A DNA stretch of 64,000 nucleotides from Shimwellia blattae DSM 4481 = NBRC 105725 (GTDB lineage: Bacteria; Pseudomonadota; Gammaproteobacteria; Enterobacterales; Enterobacteriaceae). Shown here piece by piece: positions 41,979 to 50,636 of the stretch. Position 1 is the first letter of the stretch. Each line of letters opens with the position of its first letter. The translations under genes and the position numbers were made by a program. The stretch lies in contig NC_017910.1 in assembly GCF_000262305.1 (NCBI RefSeq), positions 2,480,001-2,544,000 on the forward strand, in the 5' to 3' direction. The notes under the pieces were generated by a model. That model searched no databases. It had not been told where the DNA came from and worked only from the letters and a program-made list of their open reading frames with translations.

Positions 41979-42015
41979 CAAAGCCCTGCACGGTAACGTG
42001 CGGGGCTTTATTTTT
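41979..42015 (+). terminator. Terminator after yccA
   Basis: AAAGCCCTGCAC and GTGCGGGGCTTT form a 12-position stem (one G-T pair) with a 6-nt loop followed by ATTTTT. Confidence 0.92.
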
Positions 42016-42073
42016 GCCGCAGGAAAAATTTGCTACACTGGCGGGCGTTTTAATATCAGTAACCGGAAAAGTT

Positions 42074-42403
42074 ATGCTTACGTTCAATGGTAAAGAGTTT
42101 GATACAGATAGCGAAGGCTACCTGAAGGACAGTTCTGCGTGGAGTGAAGGGCTCGCAGAGGTTATCGCAGCCGGAGAAGGCATCTCCCTGTCCCCGGAGC
42201 ACTGGGAAGTTGTCCGCTTTGTGCGTGACTTTTATCTGGAGTTTAATACCTCCCCCGCCATCCGTATGCTGGTGAAAGCCATGGCTAAAAAATATGGCGA
42301 TGAAAAAGGAAACAGCCGCTATCTGTACCGCTTGTTCCCGAAGGGCCCGGCGAAGCAGGCCACAAAAATTGCCGGTCTTCCTAAACCGGTAAAATGTATT
42401 TAA
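42074..42403 (+). CDS. tusE: Sulfurtransferase TusE (YccK)
   Basis: A 109-residue DsrC-family protein that receives sulfur from TusBCD and hands it to MnmA for 2-thiolation of wobble uridine in tRNAs for Lys, Glu and Gln. The penultimate Cys108 (KPVKCI at the C-terminus) is the persulfide carrier, and the whole C-terminal two thirds (EHWEVVRFVRDFYLEFNTSP) is near-identical to E. coli. Start is ATG 42074 (MLTFNGKEF); the 20-codon upstream extension is not family-like. It overlaps the stop of the converging acyP by 4 bp. Confidence 0.96.
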   Translation: MLTFNGKEFDTDSEGYLKDSSAWSEGLAEVIAAGEGISLSPEHWEVVRFVRDFYLEFNTSPAIRMLVKAMAKKYGDEKGNSRYLYRLFPKGPAKQATKIAGLPKPVKCI

Positions 42404-42681
42404 TAGCGGATTTCAAAATCTGACCATTCATGCCCGGAATGACGGGGCTCTGTGACCACATTATCAACTCTGGCGCTGCATGGCCCTCCGGCCTTCAGCC
42501 AGCCTATCAGTTGCGCTACCTGCTCCTCAGCCCCGCACGCCAGCACCTCAACGCTGCCATCGTCAAGGTTCCGGGCATATCCACTCAGCCCCAGGCTCAG
42601 CGCCTGGCGCCGGGTGCTGTAGCGAAACCCTACCCCCTGGACCCGGCCATAAACCCAGCATACTGTACACGTTGTTGACAT
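42400..42681 (-). CDS. yccX: Acylphosphatase
   Basis: A 93-residue ferredoxin-fold enzyme that hydrolyses acyl phosphates. The substrate phosphate loop with its catalytic Arg (GRVQGVGFR, about residues 13-21) and the catalytic Asn (YARNLDDGSVEV, about residue 39) are present. Start is ATG 42681 (MSTTCTVCWV), preceded by GGAGAGCAG; an upstream ATG 4 codons earlier overlaps that ribosome site. It converges on tusE with a 4-bp overlap of coding ends, the same arrangement as in E. coli. Confidence 0.95.
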   Translation of the reverse strand: MSTTCTVCWVYGRVQGVGFRYSTRRQALSLGLSGYARNLDDGSVEVLACGAEEQVAQLIGWLKAGGPCSARVDNVVTEPRHSGHEWSDFEIRY

Positions 42682-42961
42682 TCTGCTCTCCATAACCTGG
42701 CACGCTGCGTTGTATTTCTATGTTGCCGCTGCATTTTCTCTTTACCGTGCAGCATAAGAAATTATGGCAGTATCTTTACTGTTAGCCAAACGTAACCTGA
42801 AAATCACGTTTTCCGTTGGCGCCGCTTATATGTTTATTTTAATAACCTATTGAAAATTAAAATGTTACACATAATTATTATTTTTACTTATCATGATCTA
42901 TACTATACCGGTATTCAGTATAGCGCTGTCGAAATAACCGTCGTTGTCAGAAAGAGTAATA

Positions 42962-44479
42962 ATGAGAAGAAAAACAAGAATAATTATAATTACTGCCAGC
43001 GTTATAGGTGTAATTTTGTCTGGCGCAGCATTAACCTGGCTACAGGTTATTAATACTGAAATCAACCAGACAGCCGCCACGGCCTCCAGAACAGTCAATA
43101 ATATTGACTCACTGCTGGATGAGGCCAGACTGGCGGCAGATAAAGCCCGCCCTTATTTACCTGCCGCCTGTACCCTGGACACCATTATTGCGCTGGAAAA
43201 AATAGCCGTCAGCATTCGCCATATCAGGCTTATAAATACCTATCTCAATGAAAAACTGCTGTGTTCATCTTTTGGTGATAAAGACGCCATCAACGTTAAC
43301 TATAACCCCCACACGCAGCAGAAACTGACAATTATTAACGATAATAAAATCTCGCCGGATGAGAAAGTAATTGTGCTTCAGACCCCCTTCCCGGAGGGGA
43401 TGGTGGTTTCAAGTTTTAGTGCTGCGTGGATATCTGAGTCCTTAAAAATACTCAATAGCCAGCGCCCGCTGACTATTCAGATCGGTGATAAGACACTGAC
43501 CCAGTCAGGTGATATTCATATTAATGATAATGAAAAAACAGCCGGATACCATGTTATTAAATCACAGAAATATCCCTTTTCAGTGGCATTCTCATCTGCA
43601 TTAAGTATTCCGTTATCCCATTACATACAGGCAGGGAAAGCGTCCCTTTTACTGACACTGATCCTGGCGATAATGACCGGGCTGATTCTGCGCAAGCATT
43701 TATTCCGCAATGCCAGTATCTATGAGGAGTTAAAAGACGCCATCGCCAGCGGCGAGATCGTCCCCTGGTATCAGCCCGTCATCAATAACAGCACAAAAGA
43801 GCTGTACGGTATCGAGATTCTGGCCCGCTGGGTGACCCCCTCAGGGGAGGTTATTCCCCCGGATGCGTTTATCCCTCTGGCTGAGCAAAGCGGGCTTATT
43901 ATTCCATTAACGCGCAAAATCATGGTCCAGGCCGGTAATGAGCTCCCCTCGTTATGGTTCAGCGAGAAATCACCATTCCATATTAGCTTCAATGTTACTA
44001 CCTCACATATTCAGAGCCCGGAGTTTATCTCCGAATGTACTCGTTTCATTAATAAATTCCCCAAAGATACAATAACACTTACGGCGGAAATCATAGAGCG
44101 GGAGCCTTTTGATAAAGATGCCGAACTCAAAGAAAAAATAACCGAGTTGCGAAAAAACGGCATTAAAATATCGCTGGATGATTTTGGTACAGGATTTTCA
44201 AATATCAATTACCTGGAAACCCTGGCTATCGACATTATAAAAATCGACAAACTCTTCGTTAATGCGGTTATCGATGACGGCAACCCGGTAAAATTAATTG
44301 ATTATGTTATTGATATGGCGAATGATATGAACATCACTATTATTGTGGAAGGTGTTGAGAATGCTTACCAGGTAAATTATCTGGCCGATAAAGTTAACTT
44401 TTTCCAGGGGTTCTACTTTTCAAAACCCTTGTCATTCCCGGAGCTAAAAACCAGCTTCGCCCGTTTTAATCGCATGTAA
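42962..44479 (+). CDS. CSS-motif EAL-domain c-di-GMP phosphodiesterase
   Basis: A 505-residue inner-membrane enzyme: span 1 (about 7-29), a periplasmic CSS sensor domain with the CSS triplet at 101-103 and Cys70 as possible disulfide partner, span 2 (about 226-244), and a cytosolic EAL domain (about 257-500). Catalytic residues are intact: Glu285 (EIL replaces EAL), Asn344, Glu376, Asp406-Asp407, Lys427, Glu463 and Gln482, so it should cleave c-di-GMP. It resembles the PdeB/C/D/G group, but I cannot choose one. Composition is clearly more AT-rich than its neighbours, and no E. coli gene sits between yccX and rlmI, so transfer is likely. Confidence 0.88.
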   Translation: MRRKTRIIIITASVIGVILSGAALTWLQVINTEINQTAATASRTVNNIDSLLDEARLAADKARPYLPAACTLDTIIALEKIAVSIRHIRLINTYLNEKLLCSSFGDKDAINVNYNPHTQQKLTIINDNKISPDEKVIVLQTPFPEGMVVSSFSAAWISESLKILNSQRPLTIQIGDKTLTQSGDIHINDNEKTAGYHVIKSQKYPFSVAFSSALSIPLSHYIQAGKASLLLTLILAIMTGLILRKHLFRNASIYEELKDAIASGEIVPWYQPVINNSTKELYGIEILARWVTPSGEVIPPDAFIPLAEQSGLIIPLTRKIMVQAGNELPSLWFSEKSPFHISFNVTTSHIQSPEFISECTRFINKFPKDTITLTAEIIEREPFDKDAELKEKITELRKNGIKISLDDFGTGFSNINYLETLAIDIIKIDKLFVNAVIDDGNPVKLIDYVIDMANDMNITIIVEGVENAYQVNYLADKVNFFQGFYFSKPLSFPELKTSFARFNRM

Positions 44480-44621
44480 ACGCTGTAGCCGTCATTTCAG
44501 CAAGCTCTGAACCGTTCACATGTGCTACCCTACGCGCCGTTTCCAGCCGTGGCGCAGCTGCCTGCTTATCATTCAACCTGCGCCCTGGCTGTATCATTGT
44601 ATTTTTCCATGGGAGTACCTG

Positions 44622-45851
44622 ATGAACGCCGCACCAAAAAGCCCGCAAACCGGTTTACCGGGATTTCCCCGTTTAGTCCTGGCTAAAGGCCGTGAAAAAT
44701 CCCTGCTGCGCCACCATCCGTGGGTTTTCTCTGGCGCTGTTGCGCGGGTAGAAGGCAAAGTGGCACTGGGTGAAACGATTGATATTGTCGACCACCAGGG
44801 CAAATGGCTGGCCCGCGGCGCCTGGTCACCCGCTTCACAAATCCGGGCCCGTGTCTGGACCTTTGATCCCCGGGAAAATATCGATAACGATTTTTTCCTC
44901 AGCCGCCTGCAGCGCGCACAAACCTGGCGTACTATTGTCGCCGCACGGGACGGCCTGGACAGCTACCGGCTGATTGCCGGTGAATCTGATGGCTTACCCG
45001 GGATAACCATCGATCGCTTTGGCGATTTTCTGGTGTTACAGCTGCTCTCTGCCGGGGCTGAATACCAGCGGCCTGCGCTTATCAGCGCCCTGCAACAGCT
45101 GTACCCTGAGTGCAGTATTTACGATCGTTCTGATGTTGCTGTACGCAAAAAAGAGGGTCTGGAACTGGTTCAGGGCCCCGTATCCGGGGAGCTTCCCCCC
45201 GCCCTGCTTCCCATTGAAGAGCACGGCATGAAATTGCTGGTGGATATCCAGAATGGCCATAAAACCGGCTACTACCTGGATCAGCGCGACAGCCGTTACG
45301 CCACCCGCCGTTACACTGAAGGTAAACGCGTACTTAACTGTTTTTCCTATACGGGTGGGTTCGCTGTTTCCGCACTGATGGGTAACTGCCGCCAGGTGGT
45401 CAGCGTGGATACTTCTCAGGAAGCCCTGGATATTGCCAGACGCAATGTTGAACTCAACGGGCTGGATGTCAGCAAGGCAGAGTTTGTCCGCGACGATGTT
45501 TTCAAACTGCTGCGCAAATACCGGGATAACGGCGATAAATTCGATGTTATCGTGATGGATCCGCCCAAGTTTGTTGAAAATAAAAGCCAGCTTGCCGGTG
45601 CCTGCCGCGGGTATAAAGACATCAATATGCTGGCCCTGCAGCTTCTGAACCCCGGCGGCATTTTACTGACATTCTCCTGCTCAGGGCTGATGACAACAGA
45701 GCTGTTCCAGAAAATTATTGCGGATGCGGCCCTGGATGCGCACTGTGATGTACAATTTATAGAGCAGTTCCGCCAGGCTGCAGACCATCCGGTTATTGCA
45801 ACCTATCCGGAAGGGCTCTATCTGAAGGGGTTTGCCTGTCGCGTCATGTAA
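44622..45851 (+). CDS. rlmI: 23S rRNA m5C1962 methyltransferase RlmI
   Basis: RlmI methylates C1962 of 23S rRNA using S-adenosylmethionine. The 409-residue protein has an N-terminal PUA domain (about 15-85), a middle domain, and a Rossmann methyltransferase domain with NCFSYTGGFAVSAL as motif I, MDPPKFVENKS (motif IV) and the catalytic Cys in TFSCSGLM. Start is ATG 44622 (MNAAPKSPQTG) after GGGAGTACCTG; this gives about 13 extra N-terminal residues compared with E. coli (396). Alternative internal starts lack support. hspQ follows with its own heat-shock promoter immediately after the stop. Confidence 0.96.
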   Translation: MNAAPKSPQTGLPGFPRLVLAKGREKSLLRHHPWVFSGAVARVEGKVALGETIDIVDHQGKWLARGAWSPASQIRARVWTFDPRENIDNDFFLSRLQRAQTWRTIVAARDGLDSYRLIAGESDGLPGITIDRFGDFLVLQLLSAGAEYQRPALISALQQLYPECSIYDRSDVAVRKKEGLELVQGPVSGELPPALLPIEEHGMKLLVDIQNGHKTGYYLDQRDSRYATRRYTEGKRVLNCFSYTGGFAVSALMGNCRQVVSVDTSQEALDIARRNVELNGLDVSKAEFVRDDVFKLLRKYRDNGDKFDVIVMDPPKFVENKSQLAGACRGYKDINMLALQLLNPGGILLTFSCSGLMTTELFQKIIADAALDAHCDVQFIEQFRQAADHPVIATYPEGLYLKGFACRVM

Positions 45852-45880
45852 CTTGAAATGAGGAAAGTTACCCGCATATA
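45852..45880 (+). promoter_or_regulatory. Sigma32 promoter of hspQ
   Basis: CTTGAAA at 45852-45858 and CCCGCATAT at 45871-45879, spaced 12 bp, fit the heat-shock consensus CTTGAA-N13-15-CCCCAT-T well. E. coli hspQ is sigma32-dependent. Confidence 0.82.
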
Positions 45881-45911
45881 GATGCTAAGTAACAATCCCC
45901 GGGAGGTGACT

Positions 45912-46229
45912 ATGATTGCCAGCAAATTCGGCATAGGCCAGCAAGTACGCCACTCCCTGTTGGGCTATCTGGGCGTGGTGGTCGATATCGATCCGGAATA
46001 CTCACTGGATGAGCCCACAGCGGATGATCTTGCTGTTAACGCAGAGCTCCGGGCATCGCCCTGGTATCACGTTGTGATGGAAGATGACGATGGGCAGGCC
46101 GTCCATACCTATCTTGCAGAAGCACAGCTCAGCGGCGAAATTCCGCAGGAGCATCCGGAGCAACCCTCAATGGATGAGCTGGCGGCGTCTATCCGCCAGC
46201 AGTTGCAGGCCCCACGATTACGCAACTAG
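45912..46229 (+). CDS. hspQ: Heat shock protein HspQ
   Basis: A 105-residue protein (formerly YccV) that binds hemimethylated oriC DNA, promotes turnover of some proteins such as mutant DnaA, and acts as a specificity-enhancing factor for the Lon protease. The beta-barrel core (KFGIGQQVRHSLLGYLGVVV) is almost identical to E. coli. Start is ATG 45912 after GGGAGGTGAC; the earlier in-frame ATG 10 codons upstream lies before that ribosome site. A sigma32 promoter and a terminator bracket it, so it is an independent unit. Confidence 0.96.
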   Translation: MIASKFGIGQQVRHSLLGYLGVVVDIDPEYSLDEPTADDLAVNAELRASPWYHVVMEDDDGQAVHTYLAEAQLSGEIPQEHPEQPSMDELAASIRQQLQAPRLRN

Positions 46230-46245
46230 CCACGCATACCCCCGA

Positions 46246-46271
46246 TAAAAACCCGACTCGTCGGGTTTTTA
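46246..46271. terminator. Bidirectional terminator between hspQ and yccU
   Basis: AAAACCCGA and TCGGGTTTT form a perfect stem with a CTCG loop between converging genes; A and T runs serve both directions. Confidence 0.93.
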
Positions 46272-46685
46272 TTTACCGGTTATCCCCAGGCGCGGAATTT
46301 CAATCGCCGGGCAGCGATCCATCACCACCTGTAACCCGGCCTGCCGGGCCAGTGCTTCGGCCTCATGATTAATCACCCCAAGTTGCAGCCACAGACTCCG
46401 GGCGCCTGCGGCTATCGCCTCTCTGGCGACCTCCAGGGCGGCGTCTGAATTACGAAAAACATCCACCATATCAATGGGCTCTGGTACATCGGCCAGGGTG
46501 GCATACCCCTGCTGGCCCAGCAGGGTTTTACCGGCAACTTTTGGTGATACCGGAATAACGTGGTAGCCCTTATCCAGCAAAAAGGCCATGACCCGGTAGC
46601 TGGGGCGATCCGGCTTATCACTGGCGCCCACCAGCGCGATAGTGCGGGTACTGTTCAGGATCCCGGCAATCAGCTCATCATTCAT
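46269..46685 (-). CDS. yccU: CoA-binding domain protein YccU
   Basis: A 138-residue Rossmann-fold protein of the CoA-binding family, resembling the N-terminal domain of succinyl-CoA synthetase alpha. The nucleotide loop IALVGASDKPDRPSYRV is at about residues 15-31 and the family segment PVSPKVAGKTLLGQQGY follows. Function is unknown. Three possible starts lie in tandem (GTG 46691, ATG 46688, ATG 46685); the last has the best distance (5 nt) from the AGGAG element. It converges with hspQ. Confidence 0.93.
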   Translation of the reverse strand: MNDELIAGILNSTRTIALVGASDKPDRPSYRVMAFLLDKGYHVIPVSPKVAGKTLLGQQGYATLADVPEPIDMVDVFRNSDAALEVAREAIAAGARSLWLQLGVINHEAEALARQAGLQVVMDRCPAIEIPRLGITGK

Positions 46686-46849
46686 CATCACTCCTGGTAT
46701 TTATGTGCGGTGGCAGACAGGTATACCACTGACAGGCCACCCCATGAAACGCTAAGATAAAGAATATTTCTCGAAATATGTCTATATGTTAATAGTACGT
46801 CGCAAAAATGCGTCACGGATGAATGATTTTCACGCTGACCGGAGCCATT

Positions 46850-47413
46850 ATGAAGTGCTGCATGATGTTTGTACTCTTGTTGCTCAGTGCGGCAACCAGC
46901 GCGACCACACTGCATCTGCCGGGCGACATCGAACTTCTGGTGCTGGACGGGAAACGGATCTCCCCCTCTCTGGTTCGCGGGGCTGAGCAAATTGAACTTA
47001 ACAAGGGTATCCATCAGATTGTCTTACGTGTGGAAAGAAACCTGCCCCACGGCAATCTCCGGGTTCACTACCTGTCGGCCCCGGTAATTCTCACCTTCAG
47101 TACCGGCAGCGCCCGCCATGTGTCGATACAGCCACCGCAGATTAACAGCCTGGCAGAGGCCCGGTATTTTGATGAGCACCCGGGCATTACGCTGACCGAT
47201 GAACCCGGCCAGCCACTGCCGGTGACACAGGATATACTGCCCGTCGATAACAGGCTCCCGGCAGACGCCATCAACTACGAGCAGCTCACGCGCCAGTATA
47301 ACTTGTCCGGGAAAATAGCCTCCCAGCCGCGTTTTACCCGCGCTACCCAGCCATCGCCCGGCGTGCGTTTTTCATGGCTCAGGCCCGATCGCATCCACCA
47401 GACCATTCAGTAA
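46850..47413 (+). CDS. yccT: DUF2057 exported protein YccT (CsgI-like)
   Basis: A 187-residue protein with a signal peptide (MKCCMMFVLLLLSAATSATT, cleavage near ATSA). The mature part opens LHLPGDIELLVLDGKRISPS, the recognisable DUF2057 pattern. In E. coli/Salmonella YccT (CsgI) restrains curli production from the periplasm. It is about 30 residues shorter than E. coli YccT and differs strongly after residue 120. The start ATG 46850 follows CGGAGCC; a 9-codon upstream extension is excluded. The curli cluster is not at its usual place in this window, so its role here may differ. Confidence 0.88.
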   Translation: MKCCMMFVLLLLSAATSATTLHLPGDIELLVLDGKRISPSLVRGAEQIELNKGIHQIVLRVERNLPHGNLRVHYLSAPVILTFSTGSARHVSIQPPQINSLAEARYFDEHPGITLTDEPGQPLPVTQDILPVDNRLPADAINYEQLTRQYNLSGKIASQPRFTRATQPSPGVRFSWLRPDRIHQTIQ

Positions 47414-47535
47414 CCGGCTGATACGTTAAAATACCATCACTGCGCGATTTTTTTGATGTGATCGACTTGCAGCCCGGGCCACTTACAGTAAGCTGTCGGG
47501 CATCTTATTATTGACATTCAGGTAGCCAAAACACC

Positions 47536-47994
47536 ATGGAACTGACCACGCGAACCCTCACGCCCCATAAGCATATCGCCCTTGTTGCGCACGACCACTG
47601 TAAAAACGCGCTGATGAACTGGGTAGAGATCCACAAAACGCTGCTCTCGCGCCATACGCTGTACGCCACAGGCACCACGGGTAATCTTATCCAGCGCGCG
47701 ACCGGGCTCAGCGTTAACGCCATGCTCAGTGGCCCGATGGGGGGCGATCAGCAGGTAGGGGCGATGATCGCCGAAGGTAAGATTGATGTGCTGATCTTCC
47801 TCTGGGATCCGCTTAATGCCGTGCCGCATGATCCGGACGTCAAAGCCCTGCTGCGCCTGGCGACCGTCTGGAATATCCCGGTCGCCACCAATCTGGCAAC
47901 GGCAGATCTGATCATCGAATCGCCGAAGATTGAACAGCCGATTGATATCCTGATCCCGGATTATCAGCGCTACCTGGATGAGCGCCTGAAATAA
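47536..47994 (+). CDS. mgsA: Methylglyoxal synthase MgsA
   Basis: A 152-residue homohexameric enzyme converting dihydroxyacetone phosphate to methylglyoxal and phosphate, a bypass that relieves sugar-phosphate build-up. Active-site residues visible: His19 and Asp20 (AHDHCKN), the phosphate loop TTGNL, Asp71 (GPMGGDQQVG) and Asp/His in WDPLNAVPHDPD. Length equals E. coli. Its stop codon abuts the helD stop on the other strand, leaving no intergenic base. Confidence 0.97.
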   Translation: MELTTRTLTPHKHIALVAHDHCKNALMNWVEIHKTLLSRHTLYATGTTGNLIQRATGLSVNAMLSGPMGGDQQVGAMIAEGKIDVLIFLWDPLNAVPHDPDVKALLRLATVWNIPVATNLATADLIIESPKIEQPIDILIPDYQRYLDERLK

Positions 47995-50049
47995 CTACGG
48001 TTTTCTGGCCTCCGCAACCCCCAGGTGTCTGAGCACCTCCACAAAAGCGCCTGGGGCATCTTTATCAAACAGTAGCCAGACCCGCTGGCGCGCCCGGGTA
48101 ATGGCGACATACAGCAAGCGGCGCTCTTCTGCATCGGGGAAGTCTTCCGGCTGGGGTAACAGCGCCTGCTCAATGACCGACTCCCGCACGCTGGCCGGGA
48201 AACCGTCGCGCCCCTCTTTTAACCCCAGCACAATGACGTGATCCGCCTGCTGCCCCTTACTGGCGTGCATTGTCATAAAATCAATATTCAGCTTTGGCCA
48301 GCGGGTGGCGGCTTTCGCCAGTATCGCCGGGCGCAGATAGTGATAGCGGGCCAGCACCAGGATACGCTCGCTTGCGGTCACGTAACCGCTCATTTTATCG
48401 AGCAAATTCTCCAGCTGAGAGTCCACCAGCAGCGTTACCGCCTTACGGTCGCCTTTTACCAGACTGTTAAGGGGCTTTTTCAGCTGGAAAGGGTTTTGCT
48501 GAATGAGCTGATTAGCCACCTCGCCAATCCGGCTGTTAAAACGGTACGTGGTATCCAGCGCACAGTTGTCCCCCTCCCCGAAAAACTGATTAAACCGGGT
48601 GGTCAGATCCAGATCAGCCCCGCTGAACCGGTATACAGACTGCCAGTCATCCCCCACGGCAAACAGCGTGGTATGGGGGTTCTGGCGGCGCAGCGCGGCA
48701 ATCAGCGCCGCCCGCTGGGGCGAAATGTCCTGAAACTCATCCACCAGAATGTGTTTCCAGGGGCTGATAAACCGGCCTTTATCCAGCACATTCACCGCCT
48801 GATGGATAAGCCCGGAGAAATCAACGGCCTCTTCCTGCTTCAGTGCAGTTTTCCATGCTTTCAGCAGCGGCGCCATCAGCCGGATACGTTTCTGGAAGAT
48901 ATCCTGCAAATCATCCGGGCAGCGGGCAATCATCTCTGCCTGGGAGTTACCGCTCATGCGCAATAATCCCAGCCAGCGCACCAGCCGCGGGGCCAGGCGC
49001 TGGCTGAGTTTCTCATCCCGCCAGAAATCCTGCTCAGGCACCTGCCAGCCCAGCTCTTCCGTCAGCCACTGGCGCCAGCCTTTGGCCTGGGCTTTTTTCT
49101 CGCTGCACTGCTGGCGCCAGGTATCCAGCAAAAGTGCCTGGCTGGCGGCAGTGTCCGATTCCAGCTGGCTTATCTGCGGGGGCTTGCGCCCTCCCTGCTG
49201 AATAATAAACAGCGCCAGCGCGTGAAAGGTGCGCGAGCTGATATCGCCGGTATTCAGGCGCTGCTGAATGCGCTGATCCATCTCTTCGGCGGCTTTGCGC
49301 CCGAATGCCAGCATCAGGATTTGCTCCGGGCTGGCCTCACCCCGGGCCAGTAGCCACCCGGCCCGGGCCACCAGAACCGATGTTTTACCGCTCCCGGCCC
49401 CTGCCAGCACCAGTGTGGATGCCTCACCATTTACCACCGCCCGGGCCTGGGAGGGGTTCAGCGGGCTACTTTCGACTGACTGGAAAAATGGCTGGTAGTC
49501 GCTGAGCATCTTCCGGGTGTAGCGCTGGTTCGCCGCCTGGCGCTGCGCTTCACCATTCTCCAGCCAGGCCAGGCACAAAGACCAGGCGGGCTGGCAGTTA
49601 TCAAACAAGGCGATTCGCGCATGGGGCAGCGGCAGTGCGCTCAGCGCCTCGCGGATTTGGCCCTGCAGGCCGGCAATATCACTGCGTTTTAACCATTTTT
49701 CGCCCTGCCCGGTGGCGTTAATCGCTGCGGCCTGCTCATCCAGCACGGTGGCGGTGATCGCCGCCATCTCCTCACTCCAGCGCTGCCAGAGCCCCAGCAG
49801 ATGCTGGTAAAAACGCTGGGTATCACCCCATTCGGTGCCGTGTAAACGCACCACTTTCTGATCCGGCAGCTCAAACTCCAGCTCACCCCAGACAAGGCCG
49901 CGCTTACAATGGATATCAATCAGCTGGTTGAACGGGATCAGATACCGGTGACGATCGCCGGAAACCTCAACCCCGGCGGTCAGCAGCTTAACCCGGTCAT
50001 AAGGGTGCTGTGCCAGATGCTTCCCCAGCGCCGTTGCTTTTAGTTCCAT
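47995..50049 (-). CDS. helD: DNA helicase IV HelD
   Basis: A 684-residue superfamily 1A 3'-5' DNA helicase implicated in recombination and repair. Motif I (Walker A) is AGAGSGKTS near residue 225, motif II LVDEFQDIS, motif III GDDWQSVYRFSGAD, motif V in FMTMHASKGQQADHVIVLG, and motif VI LYVAITRARQRVWLL. The N-terminal ~190 residues form the separate HelD-type domain. Length equals E. coli. It diverges from yccF across 122 bp and converges on mgsA without a gap. Confidence 0.96.
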   Translation of the reverse strand: MELKATALGKHLAQHPYDRVKLLTAGVEVSGDRHRYLIPFNQLIDIHCKRGLVWGELEFELPDQKVVRLHGTEWGDTQRFYQHLLGLWQRWSEEMAAITATVLDEQAAAINATGQGEKWLKRSDIAGLQGQIREALSALPLPHARIALFDNCQPAWSLCLAWLENGEAQRQAANQRYTRKMLSDYQPFFQSVESSPLNPSQARAVVNGEASTLVLAGAGSGKTSVLVARAGWLLARGEASPEQILMLAFGRKAAEEMDQRIQQRLNTGDISSRTFHALALFIIQQGGRKPPQISQLESDTAASQALLLDTWRQQCSEKKAQAKGWRQWLTEELGWQVPEQDFWRDEKLSQRLAPRLVRWLGLLRMSGNSQAEMIARCPDDLQDIFQKRIRLMAPLLKAWKTALKQEEAVDFSGLIHQAVNVLDKGRFISPWKHILVDEFQDISPQRAALIAALRRQNPHTTLFAVGDDWQSVYRFSGADLDLTTRFNQFFGEGDNCALDTTYRFNSRIGEVANQLIQQNPFQLKKPLNSLVKGDRKAVTLLVDSQLENLLDKMSGYVTASERILVLARYHYLRPAILAKAATRWPKLNIDFMTMHASKGQQADHVIVLGLKEGRDGFPASVRESVIEQALLPQPEDFPDAEERRLLYVAITRARQRVWLLFDKDAPGAFVEVLRHLGVAEARKP

Positions 50050-50171
50050 GACATCCAGATCCCAGTAGGCAGAAAGGTTATTAGTTTAACTGTCTGAGAA
50101 ATCACGCTCCAGGGTAAAAAACACGGTACACTTGCGGGCGTATTTATTTGTCAGCGTTATCCGGGGGAATT

Positions 50172-50618
50172 ATGCGTACTGTTCTTAACGTTCTCAACTT
50201 TGTTCTTGGCGGTTTTCTGACCACGCTCTCATGGCTGCTGGCTACCGTGGTCAGTATTATTTGTATTTTCACATTACCGCTCACCCGCTCCTGCTGGGAG
50301 ATAACCAAATTATCCCTGGTACCCTTTGGCAACGAGGCTGTCCATGTGGATGAGCTGGCGCCGGAGAGCAAAAGCCGGTTAATGAACACCGGCGGGACAC
50401 TGCTTAACATTTTGTGGGTTATCTTTTTTGGCTGGTGGCTCTGCCTGCTGCATATTGCCGCCGGTATTACCCAGTGTCTGACCATCATCGGGATCCCGGT
50501 GGGGATCGCCAATTTTAAAATTGCCGCCATCGCGTTATGGCCGGTGGGGCGCCGGGTGGTACCGGTTGAAGTAGCGCAGGCCGCGCGGGAAGCGAGCGCC
50601 CGCCGTCGTTTTCAATAG
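50172..50618 (+). CDS. yccF: Inner-membrane protein YccF
   Basis: A 148-residue membrane protein of the YccF family, with about four hydrophobic segments and two copies of the YccF repeat (around NVLNFVLGG and LNILWVIFFG; each followed by a C-terminal region such as LPLTRSCWEITKLSLVPFG and GIPVGIANFKIAAIALWPVG). Function unknown. Start is ATG 50172 after GGGGGAATT; the 8-codon extension is excluded. yccS follows 18 bp later with a good ribosome site, so yccF-yccS form an operon. Confidence 0.94.
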   Translation: MRTVLNVLNFVLGGFLTTLSWLLATVVSIICIFTLPLTRSCWEITKLSLVPFGNEAVHVDELAPESKSRLMNTGGTLLNILWVIFFGWWLCLLHIAAGITQCLTIIGIPVGIANFKIAAIALWPVGRRVVPVEVAQAAREASARRRFQ

Positions 50619-50636
50619 TAAAAGGAACTGCTGTTC

